Notes: a model not told the origin generated them from the sequence alone. A stretch of 64,000 nucleotides of DNA from Lentimicrobium sp. (GCA_019429275.1 JAHYJC010000010.1:1-64000), one strand, 5' to 3'; shown: positions 25,944 through 34,968, counted from the first letter of the stretch. A program made the numbers and translations.

Positions 25944-27266
25944 ATGATTAAACTTTTCCAATTCTCATTTATCTTCCTGCTTACCTGGCACAATGCTTAT
26001 CCGGCAGATTACAAAATAAATGGAAAAATAGAAGGCATTTCGGGAGGCAAGATTTACCTTCAGGAATTTTATGGTGATCAAAACACAATCATTGATTCTG
26101 TTATAGCTGATAAAACAGGAAATTTCAGCTTTAATCTGGGGTTTCAAAAAGCTCCGGGACAATTAAGACTCATTTTTGCAGAAAGGCGATTCCTTGATTT
26201 TGTATTTACCAAAGAAACCATTTCATTCAGCACAAGCCTGGAGCATCTTCTCGAAGATATTACCATCACTGAATCTGTTGAAAACCAGGTATATTATCAA
26301 TATTTGAAATTCAGGGCAAAAAGCCAGAAAAGAATTGATGAACTCAGAAAGCAACTTTACACCTTCGACAGTACAAGTGTGTTTTCAAGGGAATTGAATG
26401 CTGAATACAGCCATATTGTGAGGCAGGAAGAGGAATATGTACAACTGATTCTGACAAACCACCCAGACCTTTTAGCTACAGCCTTTATCAGGATAGACAG
26501 GGAGCCAAATCCGGATCTATCGTGGAACAAAGAAAGAGCCAATCGATGGGTTTTTGATCACTATCCAGATCATTTTATGTTTTCTGACACTGCATTGCTA
26601 AGGTCGAACGCCATTTCAGCAAAAATCATATCCTACCTTTCAGTTGCTTTATCAATCCACAATCATCCGGATAGTCTGGAAAATATTTTCAGTGAAGCTT
26701 CTTTCCGACTACTCGCCTCAACCGGAAATGACAGTGTCCTGTTTAATTTTATGCGTGGTTATCTCAGCAATGGCTTCATCACACTTGGATATAAATCATT
26801 ATCAGCATTTCTTTCAGAAATTCCTTACCCTTGTTGCCCCTGCGAAACCCTGGGGCAAATAAGAAACTCCGGCAAAAATCAATCCGGCCGGATGCCCCCT
26901 TACATTTTTCTTGAAAATCAGAACGGAAAAAAAATAAAGCTGTCTTTGCGGAATAATCCTGAAAGAATTTTCCTGGCCATAGCCGATTGCAGGTGGAGTG
27001 ACCTGATTTTTGAGAAACTGATGAAACAGAATAAAACTCCTACCGGAGATGGAATTGAGACGATATATATATTGAAAAAGTCTGAAAAAATCCCGGTTCA
27101 ATTAAGCCACTTCACATTTTATTTTATTTCAGAGAAGGAAATAAGCAAAATCTATAAAATTACGGGCAGAAATCAAAGACCACAATTGATAATAACAGAT
27201 GCTGAAGGGGAAGTAACAGGCACATTCAATTCCTGGCTTGAAATGATACAAATGAAATTACTCTGA
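25944..27266 (+). CDS. DUF4369 domain protein with degenerate thioredoxin-like C-terminus
   Basis: 440-aa exported protein with a signal peptide (cleavage near YPAD). A DUF4369-like domain is first (YKINGKIEGISGGKIYLQEFYGDQNTIIDSV), then a helical region of about 180 residues, then a thioredoxin-like segment (MPPYIFLENQNGKKIKLSL, FLAIADCRWSDLIFEKLM). In TlpA-type proteins that position has a WCxxC motif; here only one Cys (ADCRW) is present. Redox activity is therefore doubtful. A separate CCPC motif lies near residue 298. ATG 25944 is preferred to GTG 25938. The 3' end overlaps the convergent LutA-like gene by 9 bp. Confidence 0.7.
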   Translation: MIKLFQFSFIFLLTWHNAYPADYKINGKIEGISGGKIYLQEFYGDQNTIIDSVIADKTGNFSFNLGFQKAPGQLRLIFAERRFLDFVFTKETISFSTSLEHLLEDITITESVENQVYYQYLKFRAKSQKRIDELRKQLYTFDSTSVFSRELNAEYSHIVRQEEEYVQLILTNHPDLLATAFIRIDREPNPDLSWNKERANRWVFDHYPDHFMFSDTALLRSNAISAKIISYLSVALSIHNHPDSLENIFSEASFRLLASTGNDSVLFNFMRGYLSNGFITLGYKSLSAFLSEIPYPCCPCETLGQIRNSGKNQSGRMPPYIFLENQNGKKIKLSLRNNPERIFLAIADCRWSDLIFEKLMKQNKTPTGDGIETIYILKKSEKIPVQLSHFTFYFISEKEISKIYKITGRNQRPQLIITDAEGEVTGTFNSWLEMIQMKLL

Positions 27267-27983
27267 CCATCCACTTGCCAGAACATCAACGATGTGAATG
27301 GTCTTAATAGGCAATTTCTGCTTTTTTATTAGTGAATCCATTTGCATCAGGCACGAAGAATCGGTGGAAACAATAAATTCAGCACCGGTTTCTAATGCGC
27401 GATTTAGTTTGTATTCGGTCATGGCAACTGAAATGGCTTCATTTTTCACTGCAAATGTTCCTCCAAATCCACAACAAGTGGTGTTATTGTCCATTTCAAC
27501 GAGTTTTAGTCCACGAACATGGCCCAAAAGTTGCCTTGGCTCTCCGTTTAGTTTATATTCCCTGAGTGCTGCACAACTATCATGATAGGTTACAGTGTGG
27601 TTGAATGTAGCACCGATATCTTTGACATTCAATACATTGACCATAAAATCGGTCAATTCATAAATATTTTTTTTCAATAAACGGTACTCATTATGAAGGG
27701 CAGAATTATAAAACATTTCATCATAATAATTCCTGACCATGCCCACACAAGATGCTGAAGGAGCAACCACATATTTGCTCTCCATAAAATCGCGGATAAA
27801 TTTTTCACCCATAGCTTTGGCATGATCCCAAAAACCACTGTTGAAGGCTATCTGACCGCAGCAGGTCTGGTTTTTATTATACTTTACATCAACACCTGCC
27901 TTCTCGAGTACTTTAACCATATTATATCCGGTTTCAGGATATAGTTGATCAATAAAACATGGAATAAAAATATCAACAACCAT
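27258..27983 (-). CDS. CCG-domain Fe-S protein, LutA/YkgE-like
   Basis: 241-aa cytoplasmic protein of the LutA/GlpC/HdrD family with two cysteine-rich CCG domains: NQTCCGQIAFNSG near residue 40 with PSASCVGMV near 78, and HDSCAALREY near 133 with TTCCGFGGTFAVK near 170 and STDSSC near 208. In lactate utilisation LutA works with LutB and LutC. No LutB is seen here; an LUD-domain (LutC-like) gene lies 3 kb away at 31041. A role as an electron-transfer subunit in lactate or glycolate oxidation is a fair guess. A candidate TAGGTTTG promoter box is at 28001-28008. Confidence 0.85.
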   Translation of the reverse strand: MVVDIFIPCFIDQLYPETGYNMVKVLEKAGVDVKYNKNQTCCGQIAFNSGFWDHAKAMGEKFIRDFMESKYVVAPSASCVGMVRNYYDEMFYNSALHNEYRLLKKNIYELTDFMVNVLNVKDIGATFNHTVTYHDSCAALREYKLNGEPRQLLGHVRGLKLVEMDNNTTCCGFGGTFAVKNEAISVAMTEYKLNRALETGAEFIVSTDSSCLMQMDSLIKKQKLPIKTIHIVDVLASGWSE

Positions 27984-28000
27984 TAAAAGAGAAATTTGAA

Positions 28001-28032
28001 CAAACCTACATCATATTTATGGCATTTACAAT
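28001..28032 (-). promoter_or_regulatory. Candidate promoter of the LutA-like gene
   Basis: Minus-strand TAGGTTTG (28008-28001) with ATTG in place of TTTG at -33 (28032-28029), spacer 20 bp, about 18 nt before the ATG at 27983. Confidence 0.45.
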
Positions 28033-28129
28033 AACCTCTAATACATTTAATGATCCAGGTATCAACATCACACACTTCAAAAATAACCTGATTCATCATT
28101 TTGCCGTGAATTTTCCTGTGAAAATGTTT

Positions 28130-29230
28130 TTATTCTGAATTGCTTTTCAATTCAATAAACCAAAGCAATGACTCCTTTAAGATATCCGGATTGCACAGCC
28201 GGCCTTCTAACGAGTCTCCGATACTTTTTAATAAGGTAAGACTGAGGTTGCCTTTTTCATTTTTTTTATCGAAGCCTGAAATTTCAATCAATTCGTCAAT
28301 GGATTCGTTACTAATCCTATAATGACTAAAGTTCCGCAATAATAGCTTCACAACTTCATTTAGTTGGCCAGGGCTAAAATCAATTGTACGGTATGAAATG
28401 TAAGCCTCACAGATCATTCCCATGGCAATGGCTTCTCCGTGTGTGAGCGGGTTTTTATCGTGTCTTAATGAATATGTCTCAAATGCATGGCCAAGGGTAT
28501 GCCCGAAATTAAGTTTCCTGCGCAAGCCGATTTCATAGGGATCGCTGTTCACAATAGCCCCTTTGATTTCAACAGATTTTTTAATCAGACCCTCCGCGCT
28601 ATCATTTAGAGACAGGGGCGCACCTGCCAGTTCTGACCAATAGTCCGCATCATAAATCAATGCATGTTTCAGCATCTCGGAATAACCTGAACGCATTTCC
28701 CTGTGGGGCAATGTAGATAAAAATCCCGGCCATACATAAACTGCCCTGGGCGTAGAGAAAAGACCAATCTGATTTTTCAGAGAATCAAGGTCCAGTCCGG
28801 TTTTTCCACCCAAAGAGGCATCGATCATTCCCATCAGGCTTGTAGGAATATTTACAAAGTCAAGACCACGGTGAAAAACCGATGCAGCAAATCCTCCAAG
28901 GTCGGTAACCATTCCGCCGCCAAGGTTAATTAACAATGATCTGCGGTTGCCACCCGAAACTGCGAGTTCCTTCCAAACAAGCTCACAAGTCTTAAGGGTT
29001 TTGTTAATTTCTCCTGAATGAATTACAATTTTATGAGCGACTGAAAGTTGTGGTATAGCTGAAATCATGTTTGGATAGCAGTATTTCAGGGTATTTTCAT
29101 CGGCAAGTATAAAAGTTGTTTCCTTACCTGAAAGAATATCCTGTAAATCAGAACCAAGTCTTTCAAGAGCCGCAGCCCCGATAAATACCGGACTTCCGGC
29201 TATAACTAATTTCGCAAGTTTATCAGGCAT
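28130..29230 (-). CDS. aroB: 3-dehydroquinate synthase
   Basis: 366-aa shikimate-pathway enzyme that cyclises DAHP to 3-dehydroquinate using NAD+ and a divalent metal. Visible: the NAD-binding loop SGEINKTLKTCE near residue 72, NLGGGMVTDLGGFAASVFHRG near 102, IPTSLMGMIDASLGGKTG near 128, and the metal-site histidines in KLNFGHTLGHAFE near 243 and LTHGEAIAMGM near 263. Length is usual. The -7 box TAATTTTG ends only four bases before the ATG, so the mRNA is probably leaderless. Divergent from proline dehydrogenase. Confidence 0.95.
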   Translation of the reverse strand: MPDKLAKLVIAGSPVFIGAAALERLGSDLQDILSGKETTFILADENTLKYCYPNMISAIPQLSVAHKIVIHSGEINKTLKTCELVWKELAVSGGNRRSLLINLGGGMVTDLGGFAASVFHRGLDFVNIPTSLMGMIDASLGGKTGLDLDSLKNQIGLFSTPRAVYVWPGFLSTLPHREMRSGYSEMLKHALIYDADYWSELAGAPLSLNDSAEGLIKKSVEIKGAIVNSDPYEIGLRRKLNFGHTLGHAFETYSLRHDKNPLTHGEAIAMGMICEAYISYRTIDFSPGQLNEVVKLLLRNFSHYRISNESIDELIEISGFDKKNEKGNLSLTLLKSIGDSLEGRLCNPDILKESLLWFIELKSNSE

Positions 29231-29234
29231 ATTG

Positions 29235-29242
29235 CAAAATTA
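29235..29242 (-). promoter_or_regulatory. aroB promoter -7 box, adjacent to the start codon
   Basis: Minus-strand TAATTTTG followed by CAAT and then ATG. With the usual -7 geometry transcription would begin at or next to the start codon. The same TTTGCAATATG junction occurs at murB. No good -33 TTTG is visible. Confidence 0.5.
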
Positions 29243-29315
29243 CGTCAAGTTTTAGAATGAGTTGAAAAAAAATTATTTTGAGTGTATTGAAATGCAATTG
29301 AATTCTGTGTTTTCT

Positions 29316-29323
29316 TAATTTTG
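29316..29323 (+). promoter_or_regulatory. Candidate -7 box of the proline dehydrogenase gene
   Basis: TAATTTTG lies 25 bp before the ATG at 29349. The -33 region has only TTG at a short distance, so support is moderate. Confidence 0.4.
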
Positions 29324-29348
29324 GAATGTTAAATTAAATGGTAAATAC

Positions 29349-30521
29349 ATGACAGATTTAAATTTCAAAAACACAGAAATTGCGTTTAAAATTAAAAGTA
29401 ATACAGATTTATGGCGTTCCTTTTTACTGTTTAAAATTATTTCATTTCCTTTTCTTGTCGGCCTTAGCAAAAGTCTCACTTCGTTAGCTTTAAAATTAAA
29501 AATCCCCATTTCATGGATAGTTAAACCAACCATTTATAAGCATTTTGTCGGTGGAGAAACCATTTCAGATTGTCTGCCGACTGTTTCCAGACTCAACGAA
29601 TTCAAAGTTCATTCTATTCTGGATTTCTCTGTCGAAGGAAGCTCCAATGAGGAAGGCATAAATGCAGCACTTCAGGAGACACTCAGATCTATCCGAAACT
29701 CAGCTTCGAACAACGCAATACCTTTTGCAGTTTTTAAACCAACTGCATTTGCCAATCAAAAGCTTTTTGAGAATGCTGATCCGATTAAGCCAATGGAAGG
29801 AGAAATGGAAAAGGAATATTATCGATTCAGATCCAGACTGAATGTGCTCTTTGATGAAGCCTTCAAGCTGAATGTGCCTCTTATGGTTGATGCCGAAGAC
29901 AGCTGGTACCAATACCTTGTTGACGATACGATAGAAGAAATGATGAAGCGGTACAACCGTGAAAAGGCCATTGTATACAATACCCTGCAAATGTATCGCA
30001 CTGACAGGATTGAATTTCTGAAAAACAGCATTGCAAAAGCCCGTTCAGGAAATTATTTTCTGGGATTGAAATTTGTGAGGGGCGCTTATATGGAAAAAGA
30101 ACGACAACGGGCTTTTGAAAAGGGCTATCCCTCGCCAATTCATGCCGATAAACTTTCAACCGATACTGCATTTGACGAAGCCATAAAGATATCAATTGAA
30201 AATGCAGATATAGTAAGCATTTTCTGTGGCTCACACAATGAAACCAGTAATCTGAAATTTGCTGAAACCATTTTTAAAAAAAAATTCGACAGAAAAGACA
30301 ATCGCTTCTGGTTTTCGCAACTTTACGGAATGAGCGACCATATCAGTTTTAACCTTGCGCATGCAGGTTTTAACGTTACCAAATACATACCTTATGGCCC
30401 GGTGAAATCAGTAATGCCCTATTTGTTTAGGAGGGCAGAGGAAAATACTTCAGTTTCGGGACAAACCAGCCGTGAACTCAGCCTCATCAGCAGCGAAATT
30501 AAAAGGCGCAAAAATAAATGA
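29349..30521 (+). CDS. Proline dehydrogenase
   Basis: 390-aa FAD-dependent proline dehydrogenase of the stand-alone PutA/PRODH TIM-barrel type, oxidising proline to pyrroline-5-carboxylate. Motifs: HSILDFSVEGS near residue 97, PFAVFKPTAF near 133, LMVDAEDSWYQ near 178, NTLQMYRTDR near 211, LKFVRGAYMEKER near 240, FCGSHNETSN near 298, QLYGMSDHISF near 328 and YIPYGPVKSVMPYLFRRAEEN near 354. There is no fused P5C dehydrogenase. With putP (50734) and alanine dehydrogenase (33223) it supports amino-acid catabolism. Monocistronic, divergent from aroB. Confidence 0.92.
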   Translation: MTDLNFKNTEIAFKIKSNTDLWRSFLLFKIISFPFLVGLSKSLTSLALKLKIPISWIVKPTIYKHFVGGETISDCLPTVSRLNEFKVHSILDFSVEGSSNEEGINAALQETLRSIRNSASNNAIPFAVFKPTAFANQKLFENADPIKPMEGEMEKEYYRFRSRLNVLFDEAFKLNVPLMVDAEDSWYQYLVDDTIEEMMKRYNREKAIVYNTLQMYRTDRIEFLKNSIAKARSGNYFLGLKFVRGAYMEKERQRAFEKGYPSPIHADKLSTDTAFDEAIKISIENADIVSIFCGSHNETSNLKFAETIFKKKFDRKDNRFWFSQLYGMSDHISFNLAHAGFNVTKYIPYGPVKSVMPYLFRRAEENTSVSGQTSRELSLISSEIKRRKNK

Positions 30522-30747
30522 TAGATTAACTGCTTTTCTGAACCTGAATTCTCTTTAATATTTATATAAACGTTTCATTTCTAACGGTTTTACACTGGTT
30601 AAAATGTTATATTTTAGTCGGTTTGGAAGCAATTCTAAATAATTGTTAAAACGTATCAGAACGAGCAACAAAATGCTGAGGGTTTACGTTATTCTTTCAG
30701 TTGATTACGCTTGAAGTCATTTTATGTTCCACTAAATTCTTTGAGTC

Positions 30748-30939
30748 ATGTTAGAGTATTCAAAAACCATCTTGCAAAAAGTCAGTTTTAATCGAGACCT
30801 GTTCCGGAAAGAACTCATTAAATCGATGCGATGGCTGCGCAAAGAGGAGATCATTCTTCTTCAGATTTGGTGTTTGGTTACGTTTAACGACAAATACAGC
30901 GAAATAATCCGCGAAGTTTTCTATAATATTTCCCATTAA
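30748..30939 (+). CDS. Small conserved-looking hypothetical protein (63 aa)
   Basis: 63-aa protein beginning MLEYSKTILQKVSFNRDLFRKEL fragmentally: an N-terminal helix, a basic KSMRWLRKEEI stretch, an LQIWCLVTFNDKY segment and a final helix. No transmembrane segment or signal. I recall very similar short unnamed proteins in many Bacteroidota, but assign no function. It is followed by a good terminator and stands alone, which supports a real gene. Upstream 226 bp show no clear promoter box. Confidence 0.65.
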   Translation: MLEYSKTILQKVSFNRDLFRKELIKSMRWLRKEEIILLQIWCLVTFNDKYSEIIREVFYNISH

Positions 30940-30962
30940 AGGGATGTTTTTTGGTTGACAGC

Positions 30963-30992
30963 AAAGGCTCGCATTGCGGGCCTTTATTTTTT
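30963..30992 (+). terminator. Rho-independent terminator after the 63-aa gene
   Basis: AAAGGCTCGC (30963-30972) pairs with GCGGGCCTTT (30976-30985, one G-U pair) around ATT; a T-rich tract to 30992 follows. Confidence 0.85.
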
Positions 30993-31020
30993 GAGTTAAC
31001 TTCCCATTAAAATATCTTTG
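30990..31020 (+). promoter_or_regulatory. Promoter of the LUD-domain gene
   Basis: TTTG (30990-30993) and TATCTTTG (31013-31020) with a 19-bp spacer, 20 bp before the ATG at 31041. The -33 box overlaps the T tract of the preceding terminator. Confidence 0.65.
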
Positions 31021-31040
31021 CTAATTAATTCCTTATAACC

Positions 31041-31682
31041 ATGACTGAAAATCATATCTGGCACTACAAGGCTATAGGACAAAAAGTAGTTTCAAAATTG
31101 ATCAAACACGGATTTGAAGCCAAATACTTTGAGTCGAAAAATGAGGCCATAATAGAAATTTGTGCTCAATTTCATCCGGGTATGAAAGTCGCTTTTGGGG
31201 GTTCCATTACTGCACGAAAACTCGGACTTAGAGAAGCTGCCCTGAAAAGCGGTGCAGTTTTAATTGATCATGGAAAACCCGGACTGGGCGAAGATGAACG
31301 ATTGGAAATCATGCGCCAGGAGCTTCATAGTGACCTCTTTATCAGTAGCGCAAATGCCATAACACTTGATGGCAGCATTGTAAACGCAGATGGATATGGC
31401 AACAGGGTGGCTTCAATGATTTTTGGTCCCCGAAAAGTGATTGTTATTGCCGGGATTAACAAAATAACCAGCAATGAAGAAACTGCCCTTGAAAGAATAA
31501 AAAATACTGCTGCTCCAATGAATATGAAACGGCTGAACCGGGACACACCATGCACTGAGGATGGCATTTGCCACGATTGCAATCAGCCTGAACGGGGATG
31601 CAGAGCATATACAATTATCCGCCGCCGGCCGTCATTCACTCCGACTATGGTCATTATTATTGGTGAAAACCTGGGATTATAA
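31041..31682 (+). CDS. LUD-domain protein (LutC/YkgG-like, DUF162)
   Basis: 213-aa cytoplasmic protein of the LUD (lactate utilisation) domain family. Recognisable are the VAFGGSITARKLGLRE loop near residue 54, DLFISSANAITLDGSIVNADGYGNRV near 104, GPRKVIVIAG near 133 and the cysteine-rich TPCTEDGICHDCNQPERGC near 168, which is usual for this subfamily and may bind metal. It is distinct from the longer LutB, and no other lut gene adjoins it. A cooperating CCG protein lies at 27258. A role in lactate or organic-acid oxidation is inferred. Confidence 0.85.
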   Translation: MTENHIWHYKAIGQKVVSKLIKHGFEAKYFESKNEAIIEICAQFHPGMKVAFGGSITARKLGLREAALKSGAVLIDHGKPGLGEDERLEIMRQELHSDLFISSANAITLDGSIVNADGYGNRVASMIFGPRKVIVIAGINKITSNEETALERIKNTAAPMNMKRLNRDTPCTEDGICHDCNQPERGCRAYTIIRRRPSFTPTMVIIIGENLGL

Positions 31683-31783
31683 ACTGAATTTTCACAGTTA
31701 CTGTTAATTTTTTAAATTCAATCAATTGTATATCAATTATATAAGTAAAAATATCAGATATAAGAGAATAATTTTTCAAAAAA

Positions 31784-31816
31784 CTTGCATTCTTTAGTTG
31801 CGCTTCCTTACATTTG
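31784..31816 (+). promoter_or_regulatory. purB promoter
   Basis: CTTG (31784-31787) and TACATTTG (31809-31816) with 21 bp between. It lies inside the upstream in-frame extension of purB and so favours the ATG at 31840. Confidence 0.6.
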
Positions 31817-31839
31817 AACGTTCGTTTAAAGCTATTGAT

Positions 31840-33192
31840 ATGGAATTAACTACATTGAATGCTATATCTCCTGTCGATGGAAGATACAGAAAACAGGTTG
31901 AGGGACTGGCTTATTTTTTTTCAGAAGCAGCTCTGATCAATTACAGGGTATTTGTTGAAGTTGAATATTTTATTGCACTTTGTCAGCTTCCTTTGCCCCA
32001 ACTGGCTGATGTTACCACTTCTGACTTTGAAACACTCAGGGCTTTGTGCCGTGATTTTACATTCACTGATGCTGCCGAAGTGAAAGAAATTGAGGCAACT
32101 ACAAATCATGATGTAAAAGCTATTGAATATTATCTTAAAAAGAAATTTGAAAAGTTAGGCCTTGGAAAGCACAAGGAATTCATTCATTTCGGACTTACAT
32201 CTCAGGACATCAATAACACTGCATTTCCCTTTGCCCTCAGACTCGCCCTTGAAGATATCATACTACCTTTAATGGATGAACTTGTAAAAAAGCTTACCGA
32301 TAAAGCCAAAGCCTGGAAAACTGTACCGATGCTGTCCCGAACCCATGGACAACCAGCTTCTCCCACAACCGTGGGTAAAGAAATTTATGTTTTTGTGGAA
32401 AGGTTAAAGCATCAGATCAAACTTCTGAAAGCAGTTCCCTTTACTGCAAAATTCGGAGGTGCATGCGGAAACCTCAATGCACATTATGTTGCTTATCCCG
32501 AAATTGACTGGATCAGCTTTGCTGACCATTTCACCCGCGAACATCTTAATCTTGAACGTCAGAAGGTCACTACCCAAATTGAGCATTACGACAATCTTGC
32601 AGCATTATTCGATGCACTCAAAAGAATCAATACCATATTGATAGATATGAGCAGAGATTTATGGGCATATGTGTCGATGGACTATTTTAAACAAAAAATC
32701 AAAGACAACGAAGTAGGATCTTCGGCCATGCCTCATAAAGTAAATCCAATAGATTTTGAAAATGCTGAAGGAAATCTTGGAATTGCAAATGCACTTTTCA
32801 ACCACTTATCCGAAAAACTACCCATCTCCAGGCTTCAGCGCGACCTCACAGACTCAACTGTTACCCGAAACATTGGCCTTCCTGCAGCACATACGGTAAT
32901 TGCCATCAAATCAATCATCAAAGGACTTTCAAAACTGGTTTTGAACGATTCAAAAATTTCATTCGATCTGGAAAACAACTGGGCAGTGGTTACTGAAGCC
33001 ATTCAAACCATTCTGAGGCGAGAGGGCTACCCAAAACCTTACGAGACACTCAAAGACCTTTCGAGAACATCCAACCAGATTACAGCAAAAGAAATCACTG
33101 AATTTATTGACAAACTTAATATCAGCGAAAAAGTTAAGAAAGAGCTAAAAGCAATAAATCCATTTAACTATACAGGAAACCCAGGTTTCTGA
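31840..33192 (+). CDS. purB: Adenylosuccinate lyase
   Basis: 450-aa purine-pathway lyase acting on adenylosuccinate and SAICAR. The start MELTTLNAISPVDGRY matches the beginning of E. coli PurB; an upstream in-frame codon at 31798 would add 14 residues but precedes the promoter box. Motifs: TNHDVKAIEYYLKKK near residue 88, FGLTSQDINNTAFP near 115, LSRTHGQPASPTTVGKE near 165, and the family signature GSSAMPHKVNPIDFENAEGN near 294 with the catalytic Ser loop. Closer to the E. coli type than to the Bacillus type. Monocistronic. Confidence 0.96.
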   Translation: MELTTLNAISPVDGRYRKQVEGLAYFFSEAALINYRVFVEVEYFIALCQLPLPQLADVTTSDFETLRALCRDFTFTDAAEVKEIEATTNHDVKAIEYYLKKKFEKLGLGKHKEFIHFGLTSQDINNTAFPFALRLALEDIILPLMDELVKKLTDKAKAWKTVPMLSRTHGQPASPTTVGKEIYVFVERLKHQIKLLKAVPFTAKFGGACGNLNAHYVAYPEIDWISFADHFTREHLNLERQKVTTQIEHYDNLAALFDALKRINTILIDMSRDLWAYVSMDYFKQKIKDNEVGSSAMPHKVNPIDFENAEGNLGIANALFNHLSEKLPISRLQRDLTDSTVTRNIGLPAAHTVIAIKSIIKGLSKLVLNDSKISFDLENNWAVVTEAIQTILRREGYPKPYETLKDLSRTSNQITAKEITEFIDKLNISEKVKKELKAINPFNYTGNPGF

Positions 33193-33222
33193 AGGGGAAA
33201 CAGCATTTTTCTGTTCCTTAAT

Positions 33223-34455
33223 TCAATGAAAGGCTGCAATCAGCAGATCAATATCCTTATGAGGTAGATGGAAGTGTTCGCTGATATAGCGATTTGTTGA
33301 TATTCCATTGTAGAGGTAAACACCATTTCTAACGCCGGAATCGGCTCTCAATAAGTTGTTTATCCCTCCCTCCTCTCCAATCTTCAGTAACATAGGCACA
33401 AGCAGGTTACTGAGTGCCTGTGAAGCAGTTCTTGGAACCCTCGAAGCAATATTGGGAACGCAATAGTGTGTAACCCCATACTTTTCGAAAACAGGATTTT
33501 TATGATTTGTAATTTCAGAAGTTTCAAAGCACCCCCCCTGATCAATACTCACATCAATTATTATGGCTCCACCTTTCATTTGCTGAACCATTTCCTCCGT
33601 CACACAAACCGGAGAAAGTCCTCCGCGGGTGCGAACTGCTCCGATTGCAACATCTGCCGTCCGCAGCGCTGTGATTATTGGGTTGGGTTGCAAAATTGAG
33701 GTAAATATTCTTGCTCCCAGATTATTCTGTAAACGGCGCAAACGATAAACCGAGCTATCGAAAACCTTAACAAGAGCACCCATACCCATTGCTGCCCTTG
33801 TTGCAAATTCACCCACAGTTCCGGCTCCCAAAATCACAACTTCTGTAGGAGAAATACCGCTTAATCCGCCAAACATCAGCCCTCTGCCGTAATCAGGATG
33901 ACTAAGGTATTCGGCGGCAATGAGTATTGATGTATTTCCGGCTATTTCTGACATCGCCCTGATTACAGGAAAATTACCTTCTTTATCTTTTACAAATTCG
34001 TAAGCCAGTGCTGTTATTTTTTTAGAAGATAACTTTCTGAAATGTGTTTCGTTTAGACCAGAAAGATTAAGAGATGAAAGCAGTACCTGCTTGCCGCGCA
34101 TCATTTCAGTTTCTTCAACTGTCGGAGGAGAAACCTTTATAACCACATCGCACTGGAAAATAGCTGGTGATTCTTTAACAATCTCAGCCCCTGCTTCGCT
34201 GAAGTGATTGTCGGAGTAATGAGCAGCAATACCGGCCTGTGATTCAACCAAAACCCGGTGACCGGCAATTACCAGTGAAGAAACTGCATCAGGCACAAGT
34301 GATACCCTGTTTTCAAGATGCGTTTTTTCTTTAGGCACTCCCAATGTGAGTTTACAGGATTGATTGGGAATTTCAAGCCGCTCCTCCTGAGGCATCAAAC
34401 CAACTGAATGTGAAGGGAAAACATAATAATCATTCTGCTCTTGCATCGGGACCAC
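33223..34455 (-). CDS. ald: Alanine dehydrogenase
   Basis: 410-aa NAD-dependent alanine dehydrogenase, interconverting alanine with pyruvate and ammonia. The catalytic core starts with LGVPKEKTHLENRVSLVP near residue 38; the NAD fold GLSGISPTEVVILGAGTVGEFA lies near 200; GGAIIIDVSIDQGGCFETS near 295 and VPNIASRVPRTASQAL near 337 complete the signature. About 35 extra N-terminal residues precede the core, as in other Bacteroidota members. A transhydrogenase alpha subunit is less likely because the length and C-terminus fit Ald. It lies upstream of no other gene on its strand except tsaE-porX 80 bp away, which are probably separate or loosely linked. Confidence 0.9.
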   Translation of the reverse strand: MVPMQEQNDYYVFPSHSVGLMPQEERLEIPNQSCKLTLGVPKEKTHLENRVSLVPDAVSSLVIAGHRVLVESQAGIAAHYSDNHFSEAGAEIVKESPAIFQCDVVIKVSPPTVEETEMMRGKQVLLSSLNLSGLNETHFRKLSSKKITALAYEFVKDKEGNFPVIRAMSEIAGNTSILIAAEYLSHPDYGRGLMFGGLSGISPTEVVILGAGTVGEFATRAAMGMGALVKVFDSSVYRLRRLQNNLGARIFTSILQPNPIITALRTADVAIGAVRTRGGLSPVCVTEEMVQQMKGGAIIIDVSIDQGGCFETSEITNHKNPVFEKYGVTHYCVPNIASRVPRTASQALSNLLVPMLLKIGEEGGINNLLRADSGVRNGVYLYNGISTNRYISEHFHLPHKDIDLLIAAFH

Positions 34456-34534
34456 TTATTTTTGGTTTACCATTGCTAATTTATGCAATAATTCAATATA
34501 ATCTGTGTCCCGATGTTTTATTGATCAGATAAAT

Positions 34535-34963
34535 TTATTTAGTAACGTTGAAATATCTGGCTTTTGTCAATTCATCAACTGTTATATTGATGTAAAGGCA
34601 ACCTTCAGGAATGAGGTTACCTGCATTTTCAGGCCATTCAATAAAACAATAATTTCCGCTGTAAAAATATTCTTCATAACCAATATCCAGCAATTCTTCT
34701 GGTTTGCGCAAACGATAAAGATCAAAATGAAAAACAGGGTTATTGCAACTTGTTCTGTATTCATTAACAAGTGAGAATGTCGGACTGGTTACAGTATCTG
34801 TTACTAATAATTTTCTGCACAAAGCCTGGATAAAAGTAGTTTTGCCTGCTCCCATCGATCCGGAAATAGCAAAAACCTTTTCATTAGGGAAATGATCCAG
34901 AATTTGTGCAGCTATTTCATCAAGCTCATGAATTCCTGCACATAAAAAAGATTCAGGTTTCAT
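34535..34963 (-). CDS. tsaE: tRNA threonylcarbamoyladenosine biosynthesis ATPase TsaE
   Basis: 142-aa P-loop ATPase of the t6A tRNA modification pathway, partner of TsaB and TsaD. The Walker A loop is SGSMGAGKTTF near residue 34; TSPTFSLVNEY near 59, HFDLYRLRKPEEL near 78 and CFIEWPENAG near 105 are the family signatures. Length is normal. It starts 5 bp after porX ends, so the two are co-transcribed. tsaD is at 57459 in the same window. Confidence 0.94.
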   Translation of the reverse strand: MKPESFLCAGIHELDEIAAQILDHFPNEKVFAISGSMGAGKTTFIQALCRKLLVTDTVTSPTFSLVNEYRTSCNNPVFHFDLYRLRKPEELLDIGYEEYFYSGNYCFIEWPENAGNLIPEGCLYINITVDELTKARYFNVTK

Positions 34964-34968
34964 TTTAA

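Noticed and set aside
33195-33222. Possible terminator after purB
   Set aside because: The stem needs a bulge and the T run lies in the loop, not after it; support is too weak.
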